Below are positions 49,758-58,203 of a DNA stretch of 64,000 nt, in pieces. The notes beneath the pieces are model-generated. The model had not been told where the DNA came from. It saw nothing but the letters and a program-made list of their open reading frames with translations, and made no database searches. The translations under genes were made by a program, and so were the position numbers. The stretch is taken from assembly GCA_900544685.1 (NCBI GenBank), contig UQWA01000005.1, forward strand, positions 56,212-120,211, read 5' to 3'. Position 1 is the stretch's first letter, and every line of letters starts with the position of its first letter. The DNA is from an uncultured Lachnospiraceae bacterium. Lineage in GTDB: Bacteria; Bacillota; Clostridia; Lachnospirales; Lachnospiraceae.

Positions 49758-50840
49758 ATGAACAAAGAACTGGAAGAAATAGTTAAACCGCTGCTGGAAT
49801 GGTTTGACCAGAATGCCAGGGTATTACCCTGGAGAGATCAGCCAACACCCTATCGCGTCTGGGTGTCTGAAATTATGCTTCAGCAGACCAGAGTAGAAGC
49901 AGTAAAACCGTTTTACCAAAGATTTATGAAGGCATTGCCGGATGTGCAGTCTCTGGCACAGTGTCAGGAAGAAGAACTTCTGAAACTGTGGGAGGGACTT
50001 GGATATTATAACCGTGTACGGAATATGCAGATTGCAGCACAGACAGTCATGAAGGACTATAACGGGAAGATTCCGGATGATTATGCAGAACTTCAGAAGC
50101 TGAAGGGAATTGGCAGTTATACGGCAGGAGCAGTTGCATCCATTGCTTATGGTAAAGTTGCGCCTGCAGTGGACGGAAATGTTCTGAGGGTCATTTCCAG
50201 AGTGCTGTTCAGCAGAGAAGATATACTGAAACAGTCTGTAAAAAGAGCAATGGAAGAAAAGGTAACTGCGATTATGCCGGCAGACCGTCCGGGTGCATTT
50301 AATCAGGCATTGATGGAACTGGGAGCAATGGTATGTGTCCCGAATGGAGAACCACATTGCACAGATTGCCCGCTGGCAGAGCTTTGTCAGGCACACCTTC
50401 AGAATGCAACCGGTGAGATCCCGGTAAAAAAAGCAAAGAAGTCACGAAGAATTGAAGAAAAAACAGTGTTGATTATACGAGACGGGGAACATTTGGCTAT
50501 TCACAAAAGACCAGAAAAAGGATTGCTTTCTGGCTTGTATGAGTTGCCAAATACACCTGGGATTCTGACACAGGATGAGGCAGTGCAGTGGGTAAAGGAA
50601 AAAGGCTTTTCACCAATCCGTATTCACCCTCTGGAACCGGCAAAACATATTTTCAGCCACGTGGAATGGCATATGTCTGCTTACCTGGTCTGGATTGAAG
50701 ATCCGGTATATACAGGAGAATACCTGTTTGTAGAACCATCACTTACAGAAGAAAAATATCCGATACCGGCGGCATTTGCAGCATATGCAAGATATATGGA
50801 GATCAGACTGGGGCAGGAGAAATACAGGGAGGAAACGTAA
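49758..50840 (+). CDS. mutY: A/G-specific adenine glycosylase
   Basis: The 360-residue enzyme removes adenine paired with 8-oxoguanine. It has WRDQPTPYRVWVSEIMLQQTRVEAV with the catalytic Glu, the helix-hairpin-helix LKGIGSYTAGAVASIAYG and AVDGNVLRVISR with the catalytic Asp, the four-cysteine 4Fe-4S loop (CVPNGEPHCTDCPLAELC), and a C-terminal NUDIX-like domain for 8-oxoG recognition. ATG 49758 with AAAAGGA upstream is used; the frame is open further into the previous gene. The glycosyltransferase gene starts at the next base after its stop. Confidence 0.95.
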   Translation: MNKELEEIVKPLLEWFDQNARVLPWRDQPTPYRVWVSEIMLQQTRVEAVKPFYQRFMKALPDVQSLAQCQEEELLKLWEGLGYYNRVRNMQIAAQTVMKDYNGKIPDDYAELQKLKGIGSYTAGAVASIAYGKVAPAVDGNVLRVISRVLFSREDILKQSVKRAMEEKVTAIMPADRPGAFNQALMELGAMVCVPNGEPHCTDCPLAELCQAHLQNATGEIPVKKAKKSRRIEEKTVLIIRDGEHLAIHKRPEKGLLSGLYELPNTPGILTQDEAVQWVKEKGFSPIRIHPLEPAKHIFSHVEWHMSAYLVWIEDPVYTGEYLFVEPSLTEEKYPIPAAFAAYARYMEIRLGQEKYREET

Positions 50841-51857
50841 ATGAAGATTTTATCAGTAGCCATACCAAGTTATAATTCGCAGGACTATATGAGAAAGTGT
50901 ATCGAATCACTGCTTCCGGGTGGAGATGATATAGAGATCATTATTGTTAATGATGGGTCAAAGGACCGTACCGGAGAGATTGCAGAAGAATATGTCTCCA
51001 GATATCCTGGCATTGTGAAGGCAGTGCATCAGGAAAATGGAGGACACGGAGAAGCTGTCAATACAGGGCTGAAAAATGCAACAGGACTGTATTTTAAAGT
51101 GGTTGACAGTGATGACTGGGTGGATGAGAGAACTCTGCCGAAGATGATTGCAACGCTGAAAAAGCTGGTGGCAGGACCTGATACAGTAGATGCGGTAATC
51201 AGTAATTTTGTCTATGATAAGGTGGGAGCAAAGCATAAAAAAGTGATGCAGTATCGCAAGTATATGCCGACGGATACTGTATTTGAATGGAAGGATTTGA
51301 AAAAGATGCGTACCGGAAAATATATTCTGATGCATTCTATGATCTACCGTACCAACCTTTTGAGAGAATGCGGACTGGAGCTGCCAAAGCATACATTCTA
51401 CGTAGACAATCTGTTTGTATTCCAGCCACTGCCGTCAGTGAAGAAGATGTATTATATTGATGATTTGTTTTACCATTATTACATTGGAAGAGAAGATCAG
51501 TCTGTCAATGAACAGGTGATGATTGGAAGAATTGACCAGCAGATCAAGGTAAATAAGCTGATGATTGATACCATGGCTGGAATCCGTGGGACGAACAAGA
51601 ACTGCAGACGCTATATGCTCAGTTATCTGGATATCATCATGACAGTCTCTTCTATGCTGCTGTTAAAGTCAGGGACAGAAGAGAACTTTAAGAAAAAGCA
51701 GGAGCTCTGGAATTATTTGAAAAATGCGGATACAGGACTGTATCTGCAGATTCGTCACGGACTGCTGGGAAGAGCCTGCAACATTCCAGGAAAGAGCGGT
51801 AGAAAAATGTCCGTGGCAGCTTACCGGATTACACAGAAGTTTTATGGATTTAACTAA
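50841..51857 (+). CDS. Family 2 glycosyltransferase
   Basis: The 338-residue protein has a GT-A fold: LSVAIPSYNSQDYMRKCIESLL, IIIVNDGSKDRTGEIA, QENGGHGEAVNTGLKNATGLYFKVVDSDDWVDE with the DxD metal motif. The second half is helical and lacks membrane segments, so it is cytosolic or peripheral. Donor and acceptor are unknown. It starts directly after the mutY stop, with GGGAGG inside the mutY end. A strong terminator follows. Confidence 0.9.
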   Translation: MKILSVAIPSYNSQDYMRKCIESLLPGGDDIEIIIVNDGSKDRTGEIAEEYVSRYPGIVKAVHQENGGHGEAVNTGLKNATGLYFKVVDSDDWVDERTLPKMIATLKKLVAGPDTVDAVISNFVYDKVGAKHKKVMQYRKYMPTDTVFEWKDLKKMRTGKYILMHSMIYRTNLLRECGLELPKHTFYVDNLFVFQPLPSVKKMYYIDDLFYHYYIGREDQSVNEQVMIGRIDQQIKVNKLMIDTMAGIRGTNKNCRRYMLSYLDIIMTVSSMLLLKSGTEENFKKKQELWNYLKNADTGLYLQIRHGLLGRACNIPGKSGRKMSVAAYRITQKFYGFN

Positions 51858-51871
51858 AGATAAGTGAGACG

Positions 51872-51920
51872 AAAAAGGTCATTCCCTCCTGCAATTCTCA
51901 GGAAAAGGAAAGACCTTTTT
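51872..51920. terminator. Bidirectional terminator after the glycosyltransferase
   Basis: AAAAAGGTC (51872-51880) and GACCTTTTT (51912-51920) with an inner TTCC/GGAA extension after one mismatch, and an apical CCTG/CAGG stem. It separates the convergent lipid kinase gene. Confidence 0.88.
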
Positions 51921-51958
51921 GGTTGTAAGAATATTGAAAAATAGTGATAAATAAGGGA

Positions 51959-52876
51959 TCAGGAAATAATAAAAGATAATTTTTCAGGTTCCAGTTCCCA
52001 GGTGATTAACCTTTGGAAACCTGCCTTTTCCCCATCTGTATGCACCGCCAGAGGAGTCGCTGTACGGATGACTGCTTTTTTACAGCGGTAAATATGTACA
52101 CCATCAAAGTTCACGTGATCTCCTTTAAATGCAGTTGGCAAAAGACGTAAAATACGCAGTTTTGGCATTTTTTCAATCAGACAGAGATCCAGATAATCAT
52201 CACATGGATCTGCATCCGGGCAGAACTTAAAGCCGCCGCCTTCGTATTTCAGATTCATTCCTGCAATGAAAAAGATATCATCGAATTCAAATTGTCTGCG
52301 GTCATCCAGCAGCATACTGACAGGTGTGGAATGAAGCAGAATTAATTGCTTTAATGCAATACTGAGGTAAGTCAGCTTGCCAAGATTAAAACGGTTCAGC
52401 AGCTTTTTCATACCGGAATTTATGGCTTCGTGACACACTGCTGCATCATACCCAATTCCACTGCTGACAATAAAACGATAAGTTTTTTCGGGCGTGTGGG
52501 TACATCCGATGGTGACCGGACGAATACATTTTGGATGAAGAATGGCATGCAGAGCTGCCAGAGGAGAAGTCTTCAGATCAAGACCTGCTGCAAGGTCGTT
52601 CCCGGAACCGGATGGAATATATCCAAACTGTATCTTATCAAAATTAGTGAGTCCGTTGATTACTTCATTTACTGTCCCGTCACCACCGACCGCAACGATG
52701 GTGCATGGCGCGTGCCGTGTGGAAATCAGCTTTGCAAGCTCACTTCCCTGCGTGCGGCGGCTGGTGAAAAATACATGATACGGAACGTGTTCAACACGCA
52801 GTTGTTTTTCAATCGTTTTCCAGATTTTCATTCCTTTTCCGGAACTGGAAGACGGGTTTACAATAAAATAGTACAT
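51959..52876 (-). CDS. Diacylglycerol/lipid kinase family protein (YegS/BmrU-like)
   Basis: The 305-residue protein has the DAGK catalytic pattern: YFIVNPSSSSGKGMKIW, TIVAVGGDGTVNEVINGL with the GGDGT motif, FGYIPSGSGNDLAAGL, and FCPDADPCDDYLDLCLIEKM near the C-terminus. Such enzymes phosphorylate diacylglycerol or related lipids at the membrane surface. The ATG (52876-52874) has GAGG 7 nt upstream; the frame stays open into the divergent promoter region, which is not used. It is transcribed divergently from glnS. Confidence 0.9.
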   Translation of the reverse strand: MYYFIVNPSSSSGKGMKIWKTIEKQLRVEHVPYHVFFTSRRTQGSELAKLISTRHAPCTIVAVGGDGTVNEVINGLTNFDKIQFGYIPSGSGNDLAAGLDLKTSPLAALHAILHPKCIRPVTIGCTHTPEKTYRFIVSSGIGYDAAVCHEAINSGMKKLLNRFNLGKLTYLSIALKQLILLHSTPVSMLLDDRRQFEFDDIFFIAGMNLKYEGGGFKFCPDADPCDDYLDLCLIEKMPKLRILRLLPTAFKGDHVNFDGVHIYRCKKAVIRTATPLAVHTDGEKAGFQRLITWELEPEKLSFIIS

Positions 52877-52922
52877 GTAATAACCTCTTAGTTTCAGAAT
52901 GCTTCTGATAGATTCTGTCACT

Positions 52923-52951
52923 ATCATAGTATATTCCAGCCAAAAAGTAAA
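52923..52951 (-). promoter_or_regulatory. Promoter of the lipid kinase gene
   Basis: On the - strand TTTACT (52951-52946) and TATGAT (52928-52923) are 17 bp apart. It lies back to back with the glnS promoter, 10 bp apart. Confidence 0.55.
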
Positions 52952-52961
52952 TCTAAATACG

Positions 52962-52990
52962 TTGAATTCCATCGAAAATTATGGTATAAA
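52962..52990 (+). promoter_or_regulatory. Promoter of glnS
   Basis: TTGAAT (52962-52967) and TATAAA (52985-52990) are 17 bp apart; the leader of about 45 nt shows no T-box. Confidence 0.65.
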
Positions 52991-53042
52991 AGAAGAAGTA
53001 TGCGATTACATCGCGAGGAGATTAATTATCGGAGGCAGATTT

Positions 53043-54713
53043 ATGGAAAAGGAAACGGTTTCCAAGAACTTTATTGAGCAGATTATAGACAATGATATTG
53101 CAGAGGGGCACTGCGAGACAGTATGTACCAGATTCCCGCCGGAGCCAAACGGATACCTGCATATCGGACATGCCAAGTCCATTTTGTTGAATTATGGACT
53201 GGCACGAAAGTATGGCGGTAAGTTTAACTTACGATTTGATGATACGAATCCTACCAAGGAAAAAATGGAATTCGTAGAATCCATCAAGGCAGATGTGGCA
53301 TGGCTGGGTGCAGACTGGGAAGACCGTCTGTTTTTTGCGTCGAATTATTTTGACCAGATGTACGAGGCTGCTGTGAACCTGATCAAAAAGGGTAAGGCAT
53401 ATGTATGCGACCTGACTGCAGACCAGATCCGTGAATACAGAGGAACACTGACAGAGCCTGGCAAGAACAGCCCATACCGTGACAGAAGCGTGGAAGAGAA
53501 TCTTCAGTTATTTGAAGAGATGCGTGCCGGAAAATATGCAGACGGAGAAAAGGTATTAAGAGCGAAGATTGATATGGCTTCTCCGAATATCAACATGAGA
53601 GACCCGATCATTTACCGTGTGGCTCATATGACACATCATAATACCGGAGACAAATGGTGTATCTATCCAATGTATGATTTTGCACATCCAATCGAGGATG
53701 CGATCGAAGGCGTGACACATTCTATCTGTACCCTTGAATTTGAAGACCACAGACCATTGTATGACTGGGTAGTGCGTGAGGTAGGATATGAGCATCCACC
53801 AAAACAGATTGAGTTTGCCAAGTTGTATCTGACAAATGTGGTAACAGGAAAGCGTTATATCAAGAAGCTGGTAGAAGAGAAGATTGTAGACGGATGGGAT
53901 GACCCTCGTCTGGTATCCATTGCGGCATTAAAGAGACGTGGATTTACACCAGAGTCCATTAAGATGTTTGTGGAACTGTGCGGTGTATCTAAGGCACAGA
54001 GTTCTGTAGATTATGCTATGTTGGAGTACTGTATCCGAGAGGATCTGAAGCTGAAGAGACCTCGTATGATGGCAGTACTGAATCCGGTGAAACTGGTAAT
54101 TGATAATTATCCGGAAGATCAGATTGAGTATCTGGATGTAGTGAATAATCTGGAGAATCCGGAACTGGGTTCTAGAAAGGTTCCATTTGGAAGAGAGCTT
54201 TATATTGACCGTGAAGACTTTATGGAAGTACCGCCAAGGAAATACTTCCGCCTGTTCCCAGATAATGAAGTTCGTCTGATGAATGCATATTTTGTAAAAT
54301 GTACCGGATATGAGAAGGATGAAGATGGTAATGTAACGGTAATCCACTGTACCTATGATCCGGCATCCAAGGGTGGAAACAGTCCGGATGGAAGAAAAGT
54401 AAAAGGTACAATCCACTGGGTAGCAGCAAAGACAGCAGTGAAGGCAGAAGTCAGATTATACGAGAATATTATAGATGAGGAAAAGGGAGTATATAATGAA
54501 GATGGTTCCCTGAATCTGAACCCGAATTCTCTGACGGTGTTAAAAGAATGTTATGTAGAACCGGCACTGGGTGAGGCAAAAGCCTATGATAGCTTCCAGT
54601 TTGTAAGACAGGGATTCTTCTGTGTAGATTCCCATGATTCCACACCGGAGAAACCAGTATTTAACCGTATCGTATCCTTGAAGAGTTCTTTCAAATTACC
54701 TGCATCAAAATAG
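53043..54713 (+). CDS. glnS: Glutaminyl-tRNA synthetase
   Basis: The 556-residue class I synthetase charges tRNA-Gln directly. It has RFPPEPNGYLHIGHAKSILLN with HIGH, FNLRFDDTNPTKE, the GlnRS-type acceptor region (AHPIEDAIEGVTHSICTLEFEDHRPLYDW), and two C-terminal anticodon-binding beta barrels. The KMSKS loop appears as VVTGKRYIKKLV rather than the usual MSKRK. Most Firmicutes rely on GatCAB and lack GlnRS, so the gene was probably acquired long ago, as in other clostridia. ATG 53043 is set by GGAGG 7 nt upstream. Confidence 0.95.
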   Translation: MEKETVSKNFIEQIIDNDIAEGHCETVCTRFPPEPNGYLHIGHAKSILLNYGLARKYGGKFNLRFDDTNPTKEKMEFVESIKADVAWLGADWEDRLFFASNYFDQMYEAAVNLIKKGKAYVCDLTADQIREYRGTLTEPGKNSPYRDRSVEENLQLFEEMRAGKYADGEKVLRAKIDMASPNINMRDPIIYRVAHMTHHNTGDKWCIYPMYDFAHPIEDAIEGVTHSICTLEFEDHRPLYDWVVREVGYEHPPKQIEFAKLYLTNVVTGKRYIKKLVEEKIVDGWDDPRLVSIAALKRRGFTPESIKMFVELCGVSKAQSSVDYAMLEYCIREDLKLKRPRMMAVLNPVKLVIDNYPEDQIEYLDVVNNLENPELGSRKVPFGRELYIDREDFMEVPPRKYFRLFPDNEVRLMNAYFVKCTGYEKDEDGNVTVIHCTYDPASKGGNSPDGRKVKGTIHWVAAKTAVKAEVRLYENIIDEEKGVYNEDGSLNLNPNSLTVLKECYVEPALGEAKAYDSFQFVRQGFFCVDSHDSTPEKPVFNRIVSLKSSFKLPASK

Positions 54714-54725
54714 AAGAAAAGAAAA

Positions 54726-54760
54726 TGCCCTGTCCATTCAGTAAAAGAAGGAACAGGGCA
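54726..54760 (-). terminator. Terminator between glnS and the ArsR gene
   Basis: TGCCCTGT (54726-54733) and ACAGGGCA (54753-54760) pair around a 19-nt loop. The T-rich side is on the - strand, so it mainly ends the ArsR gene. Confidence 0.75.
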
Positions 54761-54800
54761 TTCACTATAGGCAGACAAAACAAATTGGATGGCAGAGGAA

Positions 54801-55154
54801 TTATTCCAGTACATGGTTCAGTCCCTGAGAAATAATCGTAGCTACGTGGGTATCTGCGAGAGAATAAAAGATAGTCTTACCATCCCGGCGTGCTTTTACA
54901 AGATGCCTTTCTTTCAGAATACGAAGCTGGTGGGAAATGGCGCTCTGTGTCATAGAAAGACTGTCAGCGATATCGCAGACACACAATTCGCCCTCTGACA
55001 GAGTATACAGAATACGGAGTCTGGTAGGGTCTCCGAATACCTTAAAAAGATCAGCTAACTGATACAGATTCTCAGGACTGATCTGTGGAACATGCAGATT
55101 CATATGATGATGGTGCTCACTGCACACTTCAGCTTCCATAATTTGATGTTTCAT
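54801..55154 (-). CDS. ArsR/SmtB family metal-responsive repressor
   Basis: The 117-residue repressor has the winged helix FGDPTRLRILYTLSEGELCVCDIADSLSMTQSAISHQLRILKERHLVKARRDGKTIFYSLAD. The alpha-3 segment ELCVCD provides the CadC/SmtB-type cysteine pair, the C-terminal helix DTHVATIISQGLNHVLE has Asp, His and His of the alpha-5 zinc site of CzrA (with Glu in place of the last His), and the N-terminus has Cys and HHHHMNLH. So two possible metal sites are present. No pump gene is adjacent; the target may be elsewhere. Confidence 0.88.
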   Translation of the reverse strand: MKHQIMEAEVCSEHHHHMNLHVPQISPENLYQLADLFKVFGDPTRLRILYTLSEGELCVCDIADSLSMTQSAISHQLRILKERHLVKARRDGKTIFYSLADTHVATIISQGLNHVLE

Positions 55155-55166
55155 AGTACCTCCATA

Positions 55167-55183
55167 GAATTCAATTACAATTC
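55167..55183. promoter_or_regulatory. Possible ArsR operator
   Basis: GAATT-N7-AATTC lies across the expected start of the ArsR gene transcript, just after its -10. Autorepression at such a site is usual for the family; the arms are short and AT-rich, so it is tentative. Confidence 0.3.
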
Positions 55184-55212
55184 AGTATAGCATGTGACAA
55201 ATTTTTTTTCAA
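55184..55212 (-). promoter_or_regulatory. Promoter of the ArsR gene
   Basis: On the - strand TTGAAA (55212-55207) and TATACT (55189-55184) are 17 bp apart, 30 bp before the start codon. Confidence 0.65.
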
Positions 55213-55238
55213 TAAAATTCCAGAAGCAGGAGAAACAT

Positions 55239-55880
55239 ATGTTTTACGATCAGATTACAGATTTTATATTTCAGGAAGACCAGCCGCAGAAGTGCGAGTT
55301 TATTTTTATTCCGGGGAGTGGATATGGTGAACTTGCAGTGCGGGCGGCACAGCTTTATCAAGAAGGCTTTGCTGATAAAATTATTGTTTCCGGAAAGTAC
55401 AGCATTCTGCAGGAAAAATTTGCAGGAGCGGTTTCGCCAGAATGCTATTGTGACAGGGAATTTGCAACGGAAAGTGACTTTCTGAAAACTGTGCTGATGG
55501 ATTATGGAGTAAGGGAAAAAGATATCTGGCAGGAGAAACAGGCAACATTTACCTATGAGAATGCGATTTATATACGTTGTCTTCTGGAAGAACTGGGTTA
55601 TCGGGAGAAAGATATGCCAGACAAAGTACTGATTGTATGTCAGGCATTTCATGGGGCACGTTCCAGAATGTATTTTAATTATATGTTCCCAGATACAGAG
55701 TTTCTGATCTGTCCTGTGCAGACGCAGGGAATTACAAAGACAAACTGGTTTCGGCAGAAGAGAGGAATTCAGACAGTTTTGGGAGAAATGGAGCGGATCG
55801 GCACACAGTTTTCCGAAATTCTTATGGGAAAAGATCAGGCAGAAGAAATTTGCAGAAAAAAATTCCTGACCAGAGAATGA
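55239..55880 (+). CDS. YdcF family protein (DUF218)
   Basis: The 213-residue protein has the DUF218 pattern: FIFIPGSGYGELAVRAAQLYQEGFADKIIVSGK, ATESDFLKTVLMDYGVREKDIWQEKQATFTYENA, and KVLIVCQAFHGARSRMYF. YdcF-type proteins bind S-adenosylmethionine in E. coli; the reaction is unknown. There is no signal peptide or membrane helix, unlike the SanA/ElyC members. ATG 55239 follows CAGGAG by 6 nt. It is convergent with the TraX-like gene. Confidence 0.8.
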   Translation: MFYDQITDFIFQEDQPQKCEFIFIPGSGYGELAVRAAQLYQEGFADKIIVSGKYSILQEKFAGAVSPECYCDREFATESDFLKTVLMDYGVREKDIWQEKQATFTYENAIYIRCLLEELGYREKDMPDKVLIVCQAFHGARSRMYFNYMFPDTEFLICPVQTQGITKTNWFRQKRGIQTVLGEMERIGTQFSEILMGKDQAEEICRKKFLTRE

Positions 55881-55900
55881 TCAGGAACTATTGTTAACGG

Positions 55901-56656
55901 TCAGATGAGAAAATGTGGGATGACCACATGTCTGAGAAATCCCAGAATAAGCAGATGAACTGGATAGAACCAGTAAAAAAAGTACTTTATCTGCCGCCCT
56001 CGTTGCCCATTATAGAACCAAATGGGAACAAAAGCGAGGGGAGCATACATTTCCCAGGAAATCGTAATGGCGCCGAAGATGGCCTGTAGCCGACGGTCAA
56101 GCCGCAGGGAATACAGGACAATAATCAGAAATACACCTTTGTAATTGTAGTCTGTGTGCAGAAAACCAGCCAGCCACAGACCGGCAGCGGCAATGAAGAT
56201 CTGTATCAAAAGATTCAGATAGTTTCCGGCTTTTGTTCTGGGCGTTTGAAATTCAAAATAAGACATACCCATCATAACCAGAAGCCCAATGAGGAGAGTA
56301 AAATAAACATTCTGATGGGCACTGCGAATGAGTTGATTGGAAAAAGCGTAATCAAACGGTAATTCAGAGATCAACGCAAATACAAACATACGAAACGCAT
56401 ATTTTCGGGCATTTCGTGTATGAAGAAAACCCTCCACAAGCAAAAAACAAAAAATAGGAAAAGCAAGTCTGCCAATATTGCGCATATGAGGGTAGATCAT
56501 AACGCAGAAATCACCCATGGCATTACCATCTGGAAACTTATGACGAAGGGGACCGACAAGCGCAGCCCCCATATGGTCAATCAGCATAGTAATAACAGCA
56601 ATCAATTTTAATGTGCTTCCTGTTATGGAAACAGGAGAGGAAACTCTGTTATGCAT
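55901..56656 (-). CDS. TraX family membrane protein
   Basis: About 251 residues with seven or eight membrane segments and the TraX pattern near the start: TGSTLKLIAVITMLIDHMGA, then MRNIGRLAFPIFCFLLVEGFLHTRNARKYAFRM and ISELPFDYAF. TraX of the F plasmid acetylates pilin, and chromosomal relatives are membrane acyltransferase-like proteins of unknown substrate. The ATG (56656) overlaps the 3' end of the lipoprotein gene upstream by 8 nt, so the two form one operon; GTG 56665 is an alternative start. Confidence 0.85.
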   Translation of the reverse strand: MHNRVSSPVSITGSTLKLIAVITMLIDHMGAALVGPLRHKFPDGNAMGDFCVMIYPHMRNIGRLAFPIFCFLLVEGFLHTRNARKYAFRMFVFALISELPFDYAFSNQLIRSAHQNVYFTLLIGLLVMMGMSYFEFQTPRTKAGNYLNLLIQIFIAAAGLWLAGFLHTDYNYKGVFLIIVLYSLRLDRRLQAIFGAITISWEMYAPLAFVPIWFYNGQRGRQIKYFFYWFYPVHLLILGFLRHVVIPHFLI

Positions 56657-57818
56657 TGTTCTCACTTTCTGTCTCTGTAGTCATTTCAGATACAGCTTCT
56701 GCATTAGCAGTCTCTGTTTCCGGGTCTAATTCTGTATCGGAGTCATCTTCCGAATCCAGATATGCATCATCAAGGGAATCCTCGTCCGCATAATACTCAT
56801 CTTCGTCGATATCATTGAAAGTATTATTTTCGCCAAGGAAATCCAGAACCTTCTGATAAAGCAGGCTGTAGCGGAGATCCTCTTCGCTGTTATCCTTTAG
56901 GAAATCTTCTTTTGTATCATATTCGTACATTTCCCAGTTATCATCTACGAAAGTATTGAACTCATCGTCAGTAACTTCCAGCTTTTCTTTTGCCGCAATG
57001 GCGTATACAACCAGTTCTTCGTGAACGTTGTTCAGTACATCTTCTTCAATATCATAATCGTCACCTGCCAGATCGGCCCATTCAATGCCGAGCTGTTCAG
57101 CAAAAGCCTGGTTTTCAGATTCCATCTGTTCCTTTGCGGTATTATACATATCCTCAGGATAGCCATCAAAAGTAGCGTTGTCAACTGCCATGGAAAGGGC
57201 ATCAGCGCAGGCAGTATAGGTAGCGTCATCGTCATACTGAGACTGAAGATCTTCTTTGACGGATGCTTCGAAGTCGGCGATTGTATCAAAACCATAATTT
57301 TCTTTTACATATGCATCATTGTAATCTGGAAGAATAACTTCAGAGATAGAATTCACTGTAACCGAAAAGACGGCAGTCTGTCCATCAAGAGTACCATCGT
57401 ATTCATCAGGAAAAGTGACGGAGATCTCCTTGGTTTCACCTGTCTTCATACCAATAATACCGGATTCAAAGTCTTCCAGAAAAGTACCGGATCCGAGCTC
57501 CAGATCATAATCGGTGTCGGAACCGCCTTCAAATTCTTCACCGTCAATGGTGCCGGTATAATCAATATTAACGGTATCACCATCCTGGGCACCGCGGTCT
57601 GTAACTTCTTTAAAATCGGCATCAGCATACAGATCATTCTGAATCTCGCTCTGAACATCTTCATCTGAAATCGTAGAAACAATCCGGTCTACAGTCATAC
57701 CGGTATACTCACCAAGGGTTACGTATTTGCTGTACGGATTCTCATCTTTTTTGCCACATCCTGCAAGGGATACAACACTGAGAAGGACAGCGAATGGAAT
57801 CATATAATTTTTCTTCAT
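56649..57818 (-). CDS. Lipoprotein trigger-factor-like peptidyl-prolyl isomerase
   Basis: The 389-residue protein starts with a lipoprotein signal peptide with lipobox SLAGC (C21), so it is exported and lipid-anchored. The mature part has an FKBP-type domain (DGDTVNIDYTGTIDGEEFEGGSDTDYDLELGSGTFLEDFESGIIGMKTGETKEI in pieces) and the helical trigger factor C-terminal domain, but lacks the N-terminal ribosome-binding domain. The tail after about residue 335 is extremely acidic. It is therefore a foldase outside the membrane, comparable in role to PrsA. It diverges from the SCIFF precursor gene and is followed by the TraX-like gene in the same operon. Confidence 0.9.
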   Translation of the reverse strand: MKKNYMIPFAVLLSVVSLAGCGKKDENPYSKYVTLGEYTGMTVDRIVSTISDEDVQSEIQNDLYADADFKEVTDRGAQDGDTVNIDYTGTIDGEEFEGGSDTDYDLELGSGTFLEDFESGIIGMKTGETKEISVTFPDEYDGTLDGQTAVFSVTVNSISEVILPDYNDAYVKENYGFDTIADFEASVKEDLQSQYDDDATYTACADALSMAVDNATFDGYPEDMYNTAKEQMESENQAFAEQLGIEWADLAGDDYDIEEDVLNNVHEELVVYAIAAKEKLEVTDDEFNTFVDDNWEMYEYDTKEDFLKDNSEEDLRYSLLYQKVLDFLGENNTFNDIDEDEYYADEDSLDDAYLDSEDDSDTELDPETETANAEAVSEMTTETESENNA

Positions 57819-57909
57819 AAACTAATCCTTTCTGTTACACAATTATTTAAATCAACTATATCATAAAAAAGTGAAGCTTGTGTGAATTTTTTTGAAAATG
57901 AAAAAAAAT

Positions 57910-57938
57910 ATTGAGATTCCATAAAAAGCATGGTATAC
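57910..57938 (+). promoter_or_regulatory. Promoter of the SCIFF locus
   Basis: TTGAGA (57910-57915) and TATACT (57933-57938) are 17 bp apart. The leader to ATG 57977 is about 32 nt and has GGAGG. Confidence 0.7.
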
Positions 57939-57976
57939 TAAATTAGCTAAAAATATAAGTTTGGAGGACAAGTTTT

Positions 57977-58120
57977 ATGAAACACATCAAAACATTAAAT
58001 ACACAGAGCCTGCAGAAAACACTGAAAAAAGGCGGTTGTGGAGAATGCCAGACTTCCTGTCAGTCAGCATGTAAGACATCCTGTACAGTAGGAAATCAGA
58101 GCTGCGAGAACGCAAAATAA
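57977..58120 (+). CDS. scfA: SCIFF ranthipeptide precursor (six cysteines in forty-five residues)
   Basis: The 47-residue peptide starts MKHIKTLNTQSLQKTLKKGG and has six cysteines at 21, 24, 28, 32, 36 and 43, interleaved with Ser and Thr. This is the SCIFF pattern found in most Clostridia. The N-terminal half is the leader bound by the maturase; the core cysteines are cross-linked through sulfur-to-carbon bonds, making a ranthipeptide. The maturase gene follows after 83 nt with a hairpin between. GGAGG lies 9 nt before the ATG. No dedicated protease or exporter gene is next to it, but secDF follows the maturase. The gene is too short for standard gene calls. Confidence 0.95.
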   Translation: MKHIKTLNTQSLQKTLKKGGCGECQTSCQSACKTSCTVGNQSCENAK

Positions 58121-58144
58121 GAAAAGAAAAATAAGATTTAAGAG

Positions 58145-58174
58145 ATAAGCAGCGGATGTTTATTCGCTGCTTAT
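58145..58174 (+). promoter_or_regulatory. 10-bp hairpin between SCIFF precursor and maturase genes
   Basis: ATAAGCAGCG (58145-58154), 10-nt loop, CGCTGCTTAT (58165-58174). There is no proper T tract, so it looks more like an mRNA-stability or partial-termination element that keeps precursor message in excess over maturase message. Confidence 0.65.
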
Positions 58175-58203
58175 TATCGGTTAATAATGGAAGGGGACAA
58201 ATA

